From assembly GCA_034440575.1 (NCBI GenBank), contig JAOTOL010001307.1, positions 310,001-374,000 of the forward strand: a stretch of 64,000 bases of DNA, read 5' to 3'. Below, piece by piece: positions 11,641 to 22,665 of the stretch. Source of the DNA: Imbricaverruca yamaguchii (lineage: Eukaryota > Arthropoda > Thecostraca > Neoverrucidae). Position 1 is the first letter of the stretch; each line of letters begins with the position of its first letter. The notes under the pieces were generated by a model. It was not told the origin of the DNA and made no database searches. It worked only from the letters and a program-made list of their open reading frames with translations. A program made the position numbers and the translations under genes.

Positions 11641-12331
11641 CCACAATCAGCCGGCAGAAAGGCGGCGTTCGCGTGCTGCCGTCCGGAGCGCTGCCTGGGG
11701 CGCCGCCCGCCGCCGCCGCCGCATAAAGCGCCGCGCTTCCGGCGGCGCCCGCGGGCGGTGTCCGGGTCGTGTCATACAGGACGCCCGCTTCCGGCGGCGG
11801 GGCGTCGGCACGGCCGTGGCCGGCGGCCGTGACGGGCCGTGACGGCCGTGACGCGGCTGCGGCGGGTGACAGGGCGCGCCGGCCACTCGTCCAGCGCTCC
11901 GTCGGCCCGGGGGCGTGACGACCGGCCGCGCACGCCCCGACTGTGACGTGACGACACGGCCGCAGGACGTCACGGCCCGGCGGCCATCGAGACCGTGACC
12001 GGCGCCCGGCCGACGCACGGACCGCGCCGTGACCGCATTGTGACCCGACCGTGGTCCGGACCGGGTCCGGTCCACGGCCGCTGTCGCGTGGTGACCTGAC
12101 CGGGTCGGACCCCGTGCCGGGCCGCGCGACATGAGGTCAACTGACTGCACAGACACGGCCTGCACGCGAACAGGAGCTGGACGGTGGGACGATGCTTCGC
12201 ACGGCGAGGTGGTCACGCGTGAGTGGGACGGTCACGTCCCGTCCACGTGCGGCCCACACGCGCGTCCACGTCCCACTTCCCAAGGTCCGGCCGCGCTCAC
12301 TCTCCAGCAACGCCGCTCGGCGAGGCCAAGC
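11641..12331. other. CpG-dense GC-rich block
   Basis: Very CpG-rich by eye, with (CGC)n near 11700-11725 and repeated GGCCGTGACGGGCCGTGAC near 11815-11850. It could be a CpG island or a GC-rich expansion. No transcript structure is visible and the overlapping frames on both strands have no recognisable domain. Confidence 0.5.
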
Positions 12332-12550
12332 GGAGACCGGCCAGCGGGCTAGAACACCATGCAGGGCAGCGGAGTGTCTGGTCAGCGGAGACTGGCCAGC
12401 GAGCTAGAACACCATGCAGGGCAGCGGAGTGTCTGGTCAGCGGAGACAGGCTAGCGGGTTAGAACACCATGCAGGGCAGTGGAGTGTCTGGTCAGCGGAG
12501 ACTGGCCAGCGAGCTAGAACACCATGCAGGGCAGCGGAGTGTCTGGTTAG
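12332..12550. repeat. 55-bp tandem repeat, 4 copies
   Basis: Units contain AGCTAGAACACCATGCAGGG followed by CAGCGGAGTGTCTGG, with few substitutions. Confidence 0.93.
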
Positions 12551-12654
12551 TGTCAAGCAACAGCTGGACAATACCAGGCGGTCTGGCTCAGCCTCGTATC
12601 GCACGTTCGCCCATCAGTGTGCAACTGGGGGCGTTGGCTCCGGCTGGGCGGTCC

Positions 12655-12978
12655 AGTGCGCCGGGTAAACGGCGGCCACTGGACCAGCGGTGGCAGGCGA
12701 CAGCCACAAGACCAGCAGTGGCAAACGGTGTCCACTAGACTGCAGTGACAGACTGCGGCCACTGGACCAGCGGTGGCAGGCGACAGCCACAAGACCAGTA
12801 GTGGTAAATGGCGGTCAATCGACCAGCAGTGGCAAACGGTGTCCACTAGACTAGCAGTGACAGACTGCGGCCACTGGACCAGCAGTGGCAGGCGACAGCC
12901 ACAAGACCAGCAGTGGTAAATGGCGGTCAATCGACCAGCAGTGGCAAACGGTGTCCACTAGACTAGCAGTGACAAACA
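12655..12978. repeat. 28-bp degenerate minisatellite with ~112-bp higher-order period
   Basis: Sub-units share GACCAGCAGTGGCA/GACTAGCAGTGACA. Groups of four sub-units recur, for example GCGACAGCCACAAGACCAG three times. Confidence 0.85.
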
Positions 12979-12984
12979 AACAAA

Positions 12985-13165
12985 CGTCACTTTTGGGAGG
13001 AAATTGTTTTGGAGGTTGGAACCGGACCCTACTCGTCGAGCGCTTTCCGATGACACATCTTTCGTGTTCGTGCGATGCTTAGTTTGGATTTTAGATGGGG
13101 GTTACTAACAGTCCCCCCCCCGAGACGGGGTGTGAGGATCTGACCGGAAAGACGGCGCGGGTTAA
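12985..13165 (+). mobile_element. MITE-B 3' fragment
   Basis: This aligns with 59676-59853. The two share CCCTACTCGTCGAGCGCTTT and then CCGATGACAC, a poly-C run, and the terminal GACCGGAAAGACGGCGCGGG. It ends in an intact TTAA at 13162-13165, the presumed target duplication. Only the 3' part of the element is present. Confidence 0.8.
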
Positions 13166-13964
13166 CTATCAACACAAATTGAAGTTCCCTTGTAGTTTGC
13201 TGAGAATTAGTTCGCAAAATGCGTTTCCCCACGGTGTAGTATGTCCTTACAAAGTTAAGGCTGCGAAGAGGAGCATACGAACTTGAGCTTTATCATTGTA
13301 CACCACTGTAACTTTGGCATGAGCCAGAGACTAGCTGCCTTGTTAATAAATAAAATGAGCACAACGGTATGCCGGCTCAACATGGACAAAGTACATGCAT
13401 GGTGAATGCATACGCCATTTCAAGATAAAATCAAAATAGGAATTACATAACCCTTGGTAATTGTACCAAGGCCAATTTTTTCCTCCACATACACATAGAA
13501 CCTTGACAGGATGTCAATGAAATGACGGCGTGTCGGTAGGCATGGAGAGTGGGGCGTGTCGACATGATTCGAGGCGTAGATGCTGGCGGGCGAATTGACA
13601 GTGGTACGTGCAACGCCTGCTCCGACGGCGTTCTATGCCGTGGCGAAAGCAAAGCAAAGCACACACGCCACCAAATGGCGGTGCACAAAGCTGGGAACGG
13701 CCGTTGCCGGCGCAGCGCATGCACGGACCATTGACAGCGTTGCGCAGTGTGCCGGCGGATTTCCCGGCCGGACGACGGCCGTGCCGGCGGCCCCCCCCCC
13801 CCCAATGGCCGCGTGCCGGCCTGATGGAGTGTCGCGATGCCGGCCGGGACGGGGCCGACACGGCAGGCCGGCACGCCCCCCCCCCACCCTCCCGCCCCCC
13901 GCCCACAGTGATCCACACCCCATCAGCTGATGAGCGGTGGAGCCGGCGCGGTCGCACCACCACT
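13166..13964. other. unique DNA grading into GC-rich with poly-C
   Basis: AT-rich to about 13540, then GC-rich with poly-C runs near 13791 and 13877. No gene recognised. Confidence 0.5.
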
Positions 13965-14075
13965 GACGCTCCGCTGCACCACCACCGCTGCACCACCACT
14001 GGCGCACCACTGCACCACCACCGTTGCACCACCACTAGCGCACCGCTGCACCACCGCTGGCGGCGGCAGCAGCTG
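13965..14075. repeat. GC-rich CACCACCGCTG low-complexity repeat
   Basis: Imperfect repetition of GCACCACCACYGYTGCACC and related words over about 110 bp. Confidence 0.8.
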
Positions 14076-14133
14076 CGGCGCAGCGCGGCGGTGCAGCCGT
14101 GACAGCTGCGCCGTTACAGCTTCAGCCAATGTT

Positions 14134-14311
14134 AAGATGATGTAGGATGGATTGTGACTGTATGATGCGCTCAGCAGGTGAGATCATAAGGCGTCGCCTG
14201 CCTCTCACCCTGGCGGGAATGGCGGGCATCGCGGGGAATCGAACCCTGTGCCTCTGGCGTGCCAGACACTCAGCTTAACCACTGGGCTGTCGACAACCCG
14301 AAGATGATGTA
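14134..14311 (-). mobile_element. tRNA-derived SINE with perfect 11-bp TSD
   Basis: TSDs AAGATGATGTA lie at 14134-14144 and 14301-14311. The element (14145-14300) is in minus orientation. Its tRNA-like head carries CAGCCCAGTGGTTAAGC as A box and GGGTTCGATTCC as B box about 35 bases later, and its tail reads CAATCCATCC. It is the same subfamily as 41881-42064: both share GCGGGCATCGCGGG and the region around GCTCAGCAG. It should depend on a LINE for mobility, as SINEs do. Confidence 0.9.
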
Positions 14312-15054
14312 AAGTGTTTTTATGTGATGTTGTGCCACAGGTACAAAAAATTACTAAAAGAATGGTGAATTTATTTACCCCTTAAGAGCTATCGTACAAC
14401 TGTTCTTGCACACTGCCAGGAGACGTAATCTGAGCACTGAGTTAGCCGTGGCGAAAAACGCTAGACGAATGCAAGAAGTCCCAACTTTGCGCAGTTACCG
14501 AAAAGTCCAGATAGTTAAAGCCTCCGTCAGAGGCCAGTGGAGGACATATTAGCATACATTCAGCATAACCATGCATGACCACCAGGAGTGTTGAATGGGG
14601 AGATGTGAAAGAAAGCACATTTGTTACCCAAACCAGCCAATACGGAATTCGACATATGAAGACTGCAGAAAGTCGAGTGGCAAATCGCATACCAAACTGG
14701 CGAATGCCAAATCAATGATTACATTAAACCTGGCAAGTACACGGGATTTTGCCACGTTATCTGGTAGCAGAACGGGGTGACATACGACTCATGCCTAAGA
14801 ATTTCCAAACGAAGAATGATAGCTGCATGCAACAATAACTAGCTTGTTGTGCGTGGCGAGATCTCGCGATTTCCGGTCCACTTTTCACACTTTGGGTCAC
14901 GTTCACGGATATTTTTGAGACAATGAATAAGCTGCGGGTTCAGCCGTTACCTGTGTGAAAACAGCAGCCGATATGAACTTCTAATATTCACCACATTCGA
15001 TAGCGTTCCCCATTGTCTCGGGATGCTAAGCATGTGTGACTTACTACATGTCGA
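14312..15054. other. unique DNA, nothing recognised
   Basis: No gene or repeat identified. Confidence 0.5.
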
Positions 15055-15261
15055 CTCATTTATGGGGTTTGTTTGTTTATTGGTTGGTTCACGACACATT
15101 TTATGCACATTCACGGCTAATGGCGCCACCCACACTGTTTCGCCGGTGGGCCGCGGGATTGTGAAATGTCCTGAGGGGCGCTAGAGTCGAACCCGGGACC
15201 TTTGGTACCCATAGCCCAACATCTTAACCACTCGGCCATCCCCGCCCCTCATTTATGGGGT
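15055..15261 (-). mobile_element. tRNA-derived SINE with perfect 14-bp TSD
   Basis: TSDs CTCATTTATGGGGT lie at 15055-15068 and 15248-15261. The 179-bp element between them is in minus orientation. Its head reads GGGGATGGCCGAGTGGTTAA, a Leu/Ser-type tRNA A box, with GGGTTCGACTC as B box. The tail is AACCAACCAATAAACAAAC. This is the best-preserved SINE in the window, with a complete head, body, tail and TSDs. Confidence 0.93.
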
Positions 15262-15936
15262 CAGATGAGGTCCTCACATTGGTATTATTTCTTCACAGGT
15301 TTTAAACATGGCGTCGGAAAGCACGACTAGACACTAGAACACAATTACATGTTCAGCTCAACCTTAGTGTCCCAATTAATCTTAGAGCAAGGTCATCTGA
15401 GGTCCAGTTATACTACTGTCCTAGGATTTTCTTGGAGAGATCAGCTACCTATGTAGGTAGGATAATTTAGCTGCCCATCACCTTACCACACAAACCATTG
15501 GTAGTTTGTTAGCAGGACGTGAAGCAAATCGATGATAATTTGCGATGTGGATGAAAACCCGTATTATGACGTCATGGGTCAGTGTCCTGGGGTGACATCA
15601 ACAAAGCGTTTCCGAAAGCGCGACATCGTTCCCCACACACTCGCCGGCTGCGCGTCGGAACGCGTCACGGTATCGTCACGGTATCGGCACGGAGCGTACG
15701 TGGCCGCGCCACCGTCACAACCAACAGCCGGCGTACGTCACAACGAAGAGCGTACGTGGCCGCGCCGGTGACGCAGGCAGTGCGAGGTGTCACTGCCGCC
15801 GCGGCCAGCCATCGGCCGCGGCCGAGCCGTCCGATCGGCTCGGCTGGCAAAACACGGCCTGCCGGGGTTCCCGCCATCATTCCCCTCACCATTGTCGGTC
15901 TGCATGGAGCGGACAGGGTGGAAATGTGCGCAGCCG
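15262..15936. other. unique DNA, nothing recognised
   Basis: GC content rises after 15600. No gene recognised. Confidence 0.5.
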
Positions 15937-16165
15937 ACAGTGCGGACTCGGCCTGTTGGAGCTCCCGCCACCAATCAGACATGGACAGTGTGGACCCGAA
16001 CTGTTGGAGTTCCCGCCACCAATCAGACATGGACAGTGCGGACCCGAACTGTTGGAGTTCCCGCCACCAATCAGCCATGAACAGCGCGGACCCGGCCTGT
16101 TGGAGTTCTCGCCACCAATCAGCCGGCAGTGCGGACCCGGCCTGTTGGAGTTCCCGCCACTAATC
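15937..16165. repeat. 48-bp tandem repeat, ~4.5 copies
   Basis: Units contain TGTTGGAGTTCCCGCCACCA followed by ATCAGACATGGACAGTGCGG. The fourth unit is shortened. Confidence 0.92.
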
Positions 16166-16199
16166 AGCCATGAACAGCGCACGTGTATGGCGGCAGTCG

Positions 16200-16335
16200 G
16201 TGCAGCACCAGCAGCTTTTGGGAACTTTTGGGATAAAAGGAGCTTTGTCTTGGGAGCTTTTGGGAGCTTTTGGGACAAAAGGAGCTTTCACAGTCTTGGG
16301 AGCTTTTGGGAGCTTTCACCACAAAGCTTTCGGGA
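16200..16335. repeat. GGGAGCTTTT low-complexity repeat
   Basis: At least nine irregular copies of the 10-bp word GGGAGCTTTT/GGGAACTTTT, interspersed with GGACAAAAGGAGCTTT. Confidence 0.88.
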
Positions 16336-17856
16336 CATACCTGTCCCGTGTGTCCAGCACCCGTGTTGAACATTACATTGGATTTCCACTTCGAACCCCT
16401 ATATACGGAAAGCAAAGGGTTTAAATCACGGCAAATGGAGATATTTGCATTTGGATTGCATTGTGCTTCAGGACTTGGGCCGGGGGTCATGAGCCCCGCC
16501 CCCGCCCCATGGAAAGGTGGCACCTCTCCATGGAAAATGGGCTGGGGAAAATGCACCACCAGAGATGCGCATGTGCATTCCCTTGAATTTTGCAGCCGAA
16601 TACGACCCCATGAGTAGAAACTGTACCCCGCTGGGGACACTCGAATGTCTCCTTCAGGTTGCATGAATCAGTGGTGCCTCTGCTCGCTGCTCGCTGCTTG
16701 CTGCTTGCTGCTCGGAGAACAGCGAGGAAGCCGTCTGCACCGGACTGCGCACTTCGGCCGCGTCACGCTTGGAGACTGCAAGACCGTAGTCACTTATATT
16801 ACCGACGAGTTTCGGATCACCAACTTGCGTTGGTCTTCCCAGCTTGGTATATTATTTGGTAAGCGAGTGCGATGTACAACGTGTAACGCAGCGAGCATAA
16901 ACGTTTCATATGTACGAGTGCCTATAAAGAAACCATGTCTGCTGCCTGCAAGCAAACAATTATCTGAGCCTTCAGTTAGATAGTATCATCTAAATGTATT
17001 TTTGCGGTGTCCCTTGTTGTGGACAATTTGGAGTAGGTCCTTTGGTTACCTAAATTGTGTCGTGACAATGTTTACCATGTCTTGTGATAATGTTTTCCTT
17101 TGTTTGTCATGGTCGGTGTAACACTGTATCACCTATTGGTCGACCGTGTAACTCAAACTACACACTTCTCTCGCAAGAGCACAGCACTGATATATGCTCG
17201 GTCATGTCGGTGCACCGCTGGCCATCGACCCCATCAGCTCATTTTGACGGTAACCATGAGAACCATGGTCATCCGAGAAGTGATACATGCAGTGTAATTG
17301 GTTGGCTGCTTTCGGCAAACATTATTTCAGAGAAACATTCGAAAACAAGTGTGCCTACGACGTCGATGACGTGGGCGCTCTCGCAGCGGGAAACTCAGTT
17401 GTGCGGGATCAGGCCACAGGGGAGAACTTATTGAGGGGCTTACCCGTAAATTGTTTTGCATGCTGTTGCATGGCATGGACCCGTATTTGTTAAATTGTGT
17501 CCCTGCAATGCTAAATTGTGAATTCTAAAGTTAGAACGCCGAAATTCAGGGGGCACACCACTCCCCGCTCAGCACATGTCTTCCAGCGTCGTAAGCAATA
17601 TCTTCCAATAAACGTACTCAACTTCCATTCATCATGAACATGACGATATGTCCCTTCGCCGCTTGTAGTCGTACTTGGATTTATCTTGCATAACTTAGAT
17701 ACGCATATGGCCATGTCGATATCTGATTTCCGTGTGTGCTTTTGTCACAGCGCGACACATGGACCATCCTTTAGATTAGAGAAAAACATGCCATGCCTGC
17801 ACGGGTTCAGGTACACACGAGGCCCGCTGCCGTTTCGAAATTGAACAGCTGTGCGC
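16336..17856. other. unique DNA, nothing recognised
   Basis: Contains a short CTGCTCGCTGCTTGCTGC run near 16680-16710. No gene recognised. Confidence 0.5.
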
Positions 17857-18296
17857 GTTGTTGGCCGTTGTTGACCGATGTTTCCCGCTGCTGGCCTTTG
17901 TTGGCCGTTGTTGGCCGTTGTTGGCCGTTGTTGGCCGTTGTTGGCCGTTATTGGCCGTTGTTGGCCGTCATTGGCCGTCATTGGCGTTGTCGGCCGTCAT
18001 TGGCCGTTGTTGGCTGTCGTGGGCGGTCGTTGGCCGTTGTTGGCCGTTGTTGGCCGTTTTTGGCTGTTGTCGCCCGTTGTTGGCCGTTGTTGGCCGTTGT
18101 TGGCCGTTGTTGGCCGTCGTTGGCCGTTGTTGGCCGTTGTTGGTCGTCGTTGGCCGTTGTTGGCCGTTGTTGGCCGTTGTCGGGCGTTGTCGGGCGTTGT
18201 TTGCCGTCGTTGGCCGTTGTTGGCCGTTGTTGGTCGTTGTTGGCCGTTGTTGGCCGTTGTTGGCCGTTGTTAGCCGTCGTTGGCCGTTTTTGGCCG
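17857..18296. repeat. 10-bp minisatellite (GGCCGTTGTT)~44
   Basis: Near-regular 10-bp units, with variants GGCCGTCGTT, GGCCGTTATT and GGTCGTTGTT. The leucine/valine/cysteine-rich or TTANNGQQRP-like frames are by-products. Confidence 0.97.
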
Positions 18297-19202
18297 CCAC
18301 CACAGCGGAGCCGGTGAGCCTGTGCCGCGATCGGCGCGACAGCCAGCACGCCGGGCGTGCCTCGGTGCGACGTGCTGGCGTGGCGGTGCGGCGCCGACGT
18401 GTCCGGAGTGGTTGGCACGGTCTCTGATAAATCACGGACTGGCGGGCCGCGCGGCTATGTGGCCTAACAGCACTCCGTGCGTGCCATCTATCGGCGCTAT
18501 CTGGAAAACTAAGTGCGATTATTGTGTGAGCCGTCCGTGTCGAGTATGCTGCTTTTCCCTGGATGGCGCTTCCTTCGGCGTGGTCCTCAAACGCGGTCCG
18601 TATGACGGCCCACGGGCGTTTTGTACGTGGGAGAACCGTTTTGCGACTTCGGGTGTATGTCAAATTGCTTCGATGGTCCAAACCGACGATGTTTGGAGCA
18701 TGTTGGCCAGACCTTTACACATTTGAAATCGTATCAACTGATCAAGTGATCAAGGTTTGCCGCGACGACTCGTGAATGCACTCACTATGTTGACGAAGGT
18801 ATGTGCACGAATCCAGTCATCTGCAGCTGCAACCTTGAGTCGAGCCAGGCATTCGTGACAGTAAATGTGCGCTACCACTCATCACAGCGCCGCCATGCAT
18901 CCTTCGTGCGACCTTGAAACACGCGCAGTAGACTGCAAAAACCCGGTCTCGATTGACGTGGAACAGCTCGCCTGCGGGGGCCGACTATTCCATTCGCAGG
19001 TACTGAACCGTGTCCGAAAACACAGCCATTACACTGTGTCGACTTGGCCCGGCGAGCCGGCGCGTCACAATGCAATCGGCGGCGCACGAGTGTCATGCAG
19101 GTAACTAGCGCTGCGTGCAGTCTGGCCTGGTCGGCACAATGGCCGCCTTCCGCACAGCCCGCAGGCGCGGCCCGCCGCGCCGACAATGAGCTGCCGAGAT
19201 AC
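18297..19202. other. GC-rich edge then unique DNA
   Basis: Positions 18297-18430 are CpG-rich and abut the 10-bp array. The rest is unique with no recognised gene. Confidence 0.5.
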
Positions 19203-19866
19203 GACCCACGTCGACTAGGTGGACGTCTTCTACGTCGACGCGTCGTCGACTAGGTGGACGTCTTCTACGTCGACGCGTCGTCGACTAGGTGGACGTCTCC
19301 TACGTCGACGCGTCGTCGACTAGGTGGACGTCTTCTACGTCGACGCGTCGTCGACTAGGTGGACGTCTCCTACGTCGACGCGTCGTCGACTAGGTGGACG
19401 TTTCTCGTCGACGCGTCGTCGACTGGGTGGACGTCTCTACGTCGACGCGTCGTCGACTAGGTGGTGTCACGTCGACGCGTCGTCGACTGGTGGACGTTTC
19501 TACGTCGACGCGTCGTCGACTAGGTGGACGTCTCTACGTCGACGCGTCGTCGACTAGGTGGACGTCTTCTACGTCGACGCGTCGTCGACTAGGTGGACGT
19601 TCTCGTGACGCGTCGTAGGTGGCTACGTCGACGCGTCGTCGACTAGGTGGACGTCTTCTACGTCGACGCGTCGTCGACTAGGTGGACGTCTTCTACGTCG
19701 ACGCGTCGTCGACTAGGTGGACGTCTCCTACGTCGACGCGTCGTCGACTAGGTGGTTGTCTTCTACGTCGACGCGTCGTCGACTAGGTGGACGTCTCCTA
19801 CGTCGACGCGTCGTCGACTAGGTGGACGTCTCCTATGTCGACGCGTCGTCAACTGGGTGGACGTCC
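19203..19866. repeat. 35-bp CpG-dense minisatellite, ~19 units
   Basis: The unit reads GTCGACTAGGTGGACGTC, then TTCTACGTCGACGCGTC, with about seven CpGs per 35 bp. Each unit contains several self-complementary hexamers (GTCGAC, GACGTC, ACGCGT). A few units have internal deletions near 19400-19500 and 19600-19625. Confidence 0.97.
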
Positions 19867-20039
19867 GTTAAGCCGTTTATAATCTTTAAATCGGATGTTG
19901 CAGCAAACATACATGAAGCATTTTACGCCACCTGATACGGAGAAGGAATTTGGCGAGCTTTGAGCCTGAACCTTCCTATTTCGATCCACAGCATACGCTA
20001 TTTGTACTTCTTGCTTCCTTTGCTGCCTACAATGTCCCC
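19867..20039. other. unique DNA
   Basis: Nothing recognised. Confidence 0.5.
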
Positions 20040-20640
20040 TACTCACCCGTCGGTCACACTCTTTATCTTGCGTCCTGTCAGATTGTCCGCACGCTTCGTC
20101 AGTGATCAGCTATTATGTGCCTGCCTCTCCATCGTCTCGGTGTTTGCCTACCACCTGTCCGCATCCCCGCCTGTAAGCCTGCCCGCCTGTTTGTCTCCGA
20201 CCTGTCCCTCGTCCAGTTCATCTGCCTCTCCGCCTGCCTGTCTTCCACCTGTCCCTCTTCCCGCCTGTCTCCCTCCTGTGTGTCTGTTTCCCTATCTGTC
20301 TGCTTCCCAGCTGCCTGCTTTCCGCCTGTCTGTCTTCCACATATCTGTATGCCCGCCCGTTCCTCGTCCCGCCTGTCTGTCTACCGCGATCTGTCTCTCT
20401 GGCTGTCCCTCTGCCCGCCTGTCTGTCCCCACCCGTCTGCTTCTCGCCCGTCCTTATCCCACCTGCCTGCTTCCCTTCTGTCGGTTTCTTTGCCTGTCAG
20501 CCCCTCTGCCTATTAGTACCTCTGACTGTCTGTCCTCCGCTGTCCGTTTCCACACCTATGCGCCCTGCCTGTCCTCACACCTATTTGTCTCCCATCATGT
20601 CTGACCCCACGCTTGTCTGTCTCCCACCTATCTGTATCCC
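20040..20640. repeat. pyrimidine-rich CTGTCTGCC low-complexity block
   Basis: About 600 bp with strong C+T bias on the plus strand, built from irregular CCTGTCTGTC and TCCCGCCTG words. There is no fixed period. Confidence 0.8.
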
Positions 20641-20955
20641 ATATATATCATATTGTCCCTTTGTCAGCATTCACAATCTGTCAACCGTATCGCTTCTCCG
20701 CATGTTGGTATTCGAGTCCGACCTCCGATCTGTCTCTAACATTTCAACCCTTCTACACGTCAGCCGTCCCACCTGTCAACTTCACCGTTAATCTGCCTTA
20801 TGATCTGTTGGCCTTCCCACTCGCTAACTTCTCTGCAAGTATGCTTCCATGTCTGTTTGTGCTTGCCGTTGTTTGCACTTTTACCTCCCCATTCACCTCA
20901 CTGCCTTTAGTCACAGGTGTAGGTCACACAGGTGTAGGTCACATCGCCTGGAGTC
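20641..20955. other. unique DNA
   Basis: Nothing recognised, apart from two copies of ACACAGGTGTAGGTCAC near 20910-20945. Confidence 0.5.
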
Positions 20956-20964
20956 TCCGAGGCA

Positions 20965-21016
20965 GACGTCACGTCACGTCACGTCACGTCACGTCACGTC
21001 ACGTCACGTCACGTCA
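20965..21016. repeat. pentanucleotide repeat (ACGTC)~10
   Basis: An uninterrupted run of GTCAC/ACGTC. Every unit supplies a CGTCA word, the half-site of cAMP response elements. Confidence 0.95.
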
Positions 21017-21500
21017 GATGAGTGGACTCTAGGTTTTCGTCCGGTCCGTTGGTGTGGCTAGACTCTCCGGCTCATTGTGTGCCGTCAGGTGACACAGAGA
21101 ATGTGGAAATTAATGACAGAATGATCAGCTGCTACATGCTGGGCCCTCGCAGTACACTTCAACGCCTGATAAACGGCTTTCGTCTCCGAGTCGGGTCTCA
21201 CACAGACCGCTCGTTGCTGGCTGCCTTTCTCTTTCGCTCATGCTACGCACGCTTGCCATTCAAAGGCGGCCGTTTGATGTTCCGTCTACAACAGACTGAC
21301 GGGCTGCCTTGCAAAGCAGCGGCAAACACAGTTACAAAGCGAGGAGAGTTCTCCGCCAGCGATCCGTTGAAATTGTGAGACACATTGCAACTGCTGCGCA
21401 CGAAACGCCCGGCAGCGAGCAGCTTAGCCGGATACAAATGAAGGCGTCACGCTGCATGCTTGCTCGCGCCGGTTTTTAATCCATCCGCTTGAGGCGCACT
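21017..21500. other. unique DNA, nothing recognised
   Basis: No gene or repeat identified. Confidence 0.5.
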
Positions 21501-21935
21501 AAAGTCGCGGGCGGCCGATGAGGCGTTCACGGCGTCGGCGCAGGTGCGCCGCCGCCGACCGCCGACACCGCCAGCGAGCGTGTCGACGGCGGTGTCGTGG
21601 CCAGCGAGCGTGTCGAAGGCGGTGCGGGGGTCGCAGCACCGGAACCGCCGGCGGCGCCAGGTGTTGGTCGCGCCGCTGCGCGCCGCCGCCGCGTCGCCAG
21701 GAAGGAAGCGGCGTCCGCCGACGCACCCGTGCGGAAAATTGCGGCGAACCCCGGGCCGGGCCGAGTCGCGGCCGTATCGACTGCAGGGCGCGCGGAAGCC
21801 CGTGGTGCGCCGGGGTGCGTCCGGTGGGCTCCAGGTCGGCCCTCGGCCGCGCGGCGGCACCGATCGATCCTGCCGACGAGCCGTCGCCTGACCACCCTCG
21901 GACACAGGCTAATCGGATACGGCGATGAGTCCGCC
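21501..21935. other. CpG-dense GC-rich block
   Basis: CpG-rich by eye with irregular CCGCCGC words and two copies of GGCCAGCGAGCGTGTCGA-like sequence (21570-21620). Open frames overlap on both strands and carry no recognisable domain. Confidence 0.5.
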
Positions 21936-22170
21936 TGATGCCCAACAACATTATTAGATGGATTTCTGCGGGGCCGCCCTCCGGCTCCCGTAATCCAAGA
22001 TTTGTGCGGCGCAGCATCATGCAAATCAAGGGGACAGCCAGGCCACGCAGCTGTTCGCAAACCAATCGCAAGGTTTTGTCGAGCTGGATGCGGTATCAGG
22101 CTCATCATGCGGTTCTTAAGAAGACAAGAAATTCCTAAGTGATGTGTGACATATTATTTTCTATTGAAAA

Positions 22171-22390
22171 TCAGCACAAATTCCTGCTGTGGTGGCTTTG
22201 TAGACCACGGGCATATTTGTATGCAGAGCTTGTTGCGTGAACCCTGGCCGGACCACCCGATCCGTGCATTCCAGTTAAACGACATAACTTTGACCGAGCG
22301 TTTAACATGCCGCCAATGCACCGACACGGCCGGCTCAGCAACTCGTCCCAGGCATCATCGGACCAGTTGTCAACTGACCATTCCAGCAGA
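22171..22390 (-). mobile_element. SINE-like repeat, copy 2 (no tRNA head)
   Basis: Homologous to 1852-2060 over about 210 bp, starting at an AATTCYTGCTG word and continuing through GCTTGTTGCGTGAACCCTG and the CCAGTTGTCARCTGACC region. It lacks the tRNA-like head seen in copy 1 and instead runs directly into a tandem repeat. Confidence 0.65.
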
Positions 22391-22404
22391 GTGCCAACGG
22401 ACCA

Positions 22405-22665
22405 AGAGCCGGCGACATACCGACAAATAACGAAACTTCTACCGGGGCCGGTGAACTGACAAATTAGGAAACTTCTATCTGGGCGGCATGCCGAGAAATA
22501 ACGAAACTTCTACCGGGGCGGCATGCTGAAAAAGAATAACGAAACTTCTACCGGCGCAGCATGCCGCCAAATAACGAAACTTCTACCGGTGCGGGGCGCC
22601 ATGCTGACAAATAACGACCTTCTACCGGTGCGGAACACCGACAAATGACGAAACTGCTATGCCGA
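22405..22665. repeat. ~36-bp degenerate tandem repeat, 7 copies
   Basis: Units share ACAAATAACGAAACTTCTAC followed by CGGGGCGGCATGC, with length variation of 34-40 bp. It abuts the truncated SINE-like repeat. Confidence 0.88.

Noticed and set aside
11641..12331. Promoter CpG island of a gene
   Set aside because: CpG density is high but there is no adjacent exon, TATA-type signal or recognisable coding sequence. It is recorded only as a CpG-rich block.
17857..18296. Leucine/valine/cysteine-rich or TTANNGQQRP-like proteins
   Set aside because: Six-frame reading of a 10-bp tandem repeat, open on both strands.
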